DNA of 30,612 nt from a virus: the IMG/VR virus record IMGVR_UViG_3300029952_000097, positions 1-30,612 of that record; one strand, 5' to 3'. The translations under genes were made by a program, and so were the position numbers. Positions 30,147 through 30,612 of the stretch are shown here, piece after piece. Numbering within the stretch: the first letter of the stretch is position 1; each line of letters starts with the position of its first letter. The notes beneath the pieces are model-generated. The model worked only from the letters and a program-made list of their open reading frames with translations. It was not told the DNA's origin and ran no database searches.

Positions 30147-30388
30147 ACGACTCCAGTAAGTGAATCGGCTAAGTAGCCGCGTTGGTCCAAGAGGTCTTCG
30201 TCGCAAACTAGAAGGACTGAACCTGACGGATATCTAATCTTGAATATGTTGTCCCGCGCAAAACCTTCAGGAAATAATTCTTCCATGAGTTGGTTGTAAA
30301 AGGCTGGGGACGCGTGCAGAAAATCTGGCTTCCCACCCTTCAAACCAAACTTAGTGATGTTGTGCGTCAAGCAGGAATAAGCGCTCAT
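30134..30388 (-). CDS. Small protein between portal and scaffold, 84 aa
   Basis: ATG 30388 directly follows the portal stop. The sequence MSAYSCLTHNITKFGLKGGK, with FYNQLMEELFPEGFARDN and SGSVLLVCDEDLLDQRGYL, suggests a compact alpha/beta protein. Similar small genes occur in podovirus head operons, but the family is not identified. Possibly a procapsid assembly factor. Confidence 0.5.
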   Translation of the reverse strand: MSAYSCLTHNITKFGLKGGKPDFLHASPAFYNQLMEELFPEGFARDNIFKIRYPSGSVLLVCDEDLLDQRGYLADSLTGVVWNF

Positions 30389-30612
30389 TTACACCATCGG
30401 CGCAGTAGGTTGAAGTTCTGGGTTAATTCCCATTTCAGGTGCTGGGGTCTGTACTGCTGGAGCCTGAGGTGCTGGCGCAGCAGCTGCTTGAGCAGCCTGT
30501 TCCGGCACTTCAAGAAGCTTGGCTGCTTTGCTGATGTATGCCCGAATAAGCTCTAGAGAGCTGTCTTTGAGCTTCTTGTTGCGTGCCCAGTGATAGTAGT
30601 AATTTCCATATT
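30389..30612 (-). CDS. Portal protein, C-terminal part
   Basis: An open frame runs from the right edge to TAA 30389, giving 73 residues: YGNYYYHWARNKKLKDSSLE, then a helix AYISKAAKLLEVPEQAA and a Pro/Ala/Gln tail ending PTAPMV. Low-complexity Pro/Ala tails are common at portal C-termini. The place upstream of scaffold and capsid genes is the usual portal site. The identification rests mostly on gene order, since the conserved core lies outside the window. Confidence 0.55.
   Translation of the reverse strand, partial: YGNYYYHWARNKKLKDSSLELIRAYISKAAKLLEVPEQAAQAAAAPAPQAPAVQTPAPEMGINPELQPTAPMV

Noticed and set aside
1-30612. tRNA genes
   Set aside because: No cloverleaf with a TTC-type T-arm and CCA-like end was noticed on either strand; a tRNAscan-SE run would settle it.

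Overview
The window is most of the genome of a tailed bacteriophage with a podovirus-like (short-tailed) gene set. Visible hallmarks are a small terminase subunit, RusA, an ERF annealing protein, SSB, an O/P-like replication pair, an endolysin, and a late block that reads leftward in the order portal C-terminus, small gene, scaffold, major capsid protein, head-tail adaptor, fibre, nozzle, three internal (ejection) virion proteins and appendage proteins. I see no integrase, cI-like repressor, tRNA, CRISPR array or insertion sequence, so a lytic lifestyle is more likely than a temperate one. The host cannot be named. An outer-membrane-like protein C-terminus and the podovirus layout weakly suggest a Gram-negative host.

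Layout. 1-946 (minus): RusA, a 52-aa membrane protein and the small terminase, which runs off the left edge. 947-1149: divergent control region with a 12-bp inverted repeat, a 13-bp palindrome and candidate promoters. 1150-7821 (plus): early operon with small unknown genes, a ribbon-helix-helix protein, ERF, SSB, tiny membrane proteins around an M15-type endolysin, a coiled-coil protein with an AT-hook-like tail, a winged-helix protein, an O-like initiator carrying a five-copy iteron cluster inside its reading frame, and a P-like helicase-loader candidate. 7818-30612 (minus): late operon, ending at a MazG-like nucleotide pyrophosphohydrolase that converges on the early operon. Three hairpins in early-operon gaps carry U tracts only on the leftward transcript, so they look placed to stop late transcription. 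The left edge (TerS) and right edge (portal C-terminus) read in the same direction and would join through a large terminase on a circular or permuted map, so the window probably lacks only TerL and most of the portal.

The main discovery is that the major capsid gene is split. A 26-codon first exon (29132-29055) and a 384-codon second exon (28842-27688) are separated by a 212-nt insert that has the hallmarks of a self-splicing group I intron. These are a U.G pair at the 5' splice site in P1, P10 pairing to exon 2, a P7/P3/P8 core, P9 hairpins and a terminal G. It has no homing-endonuclease ORF. Removing it gives an uninterrupted 410-aa capsid protein. An ordinary gene caller would start the capsid 34 residues too late. 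A 10-bp inverted repeat in the capsid leader could also hide its ribosome binding site.

How the parts work together: the early operon supplies recombination and annealing (ERF, SSB, with RusA on the other strand) and origin firing (iterons, O-like, P-like). The late operon builds the procapsid, short tail, ejection proteins and fibres. TerS then starts packaging. All functional names come from reading the sequence by eye; no database search was run.
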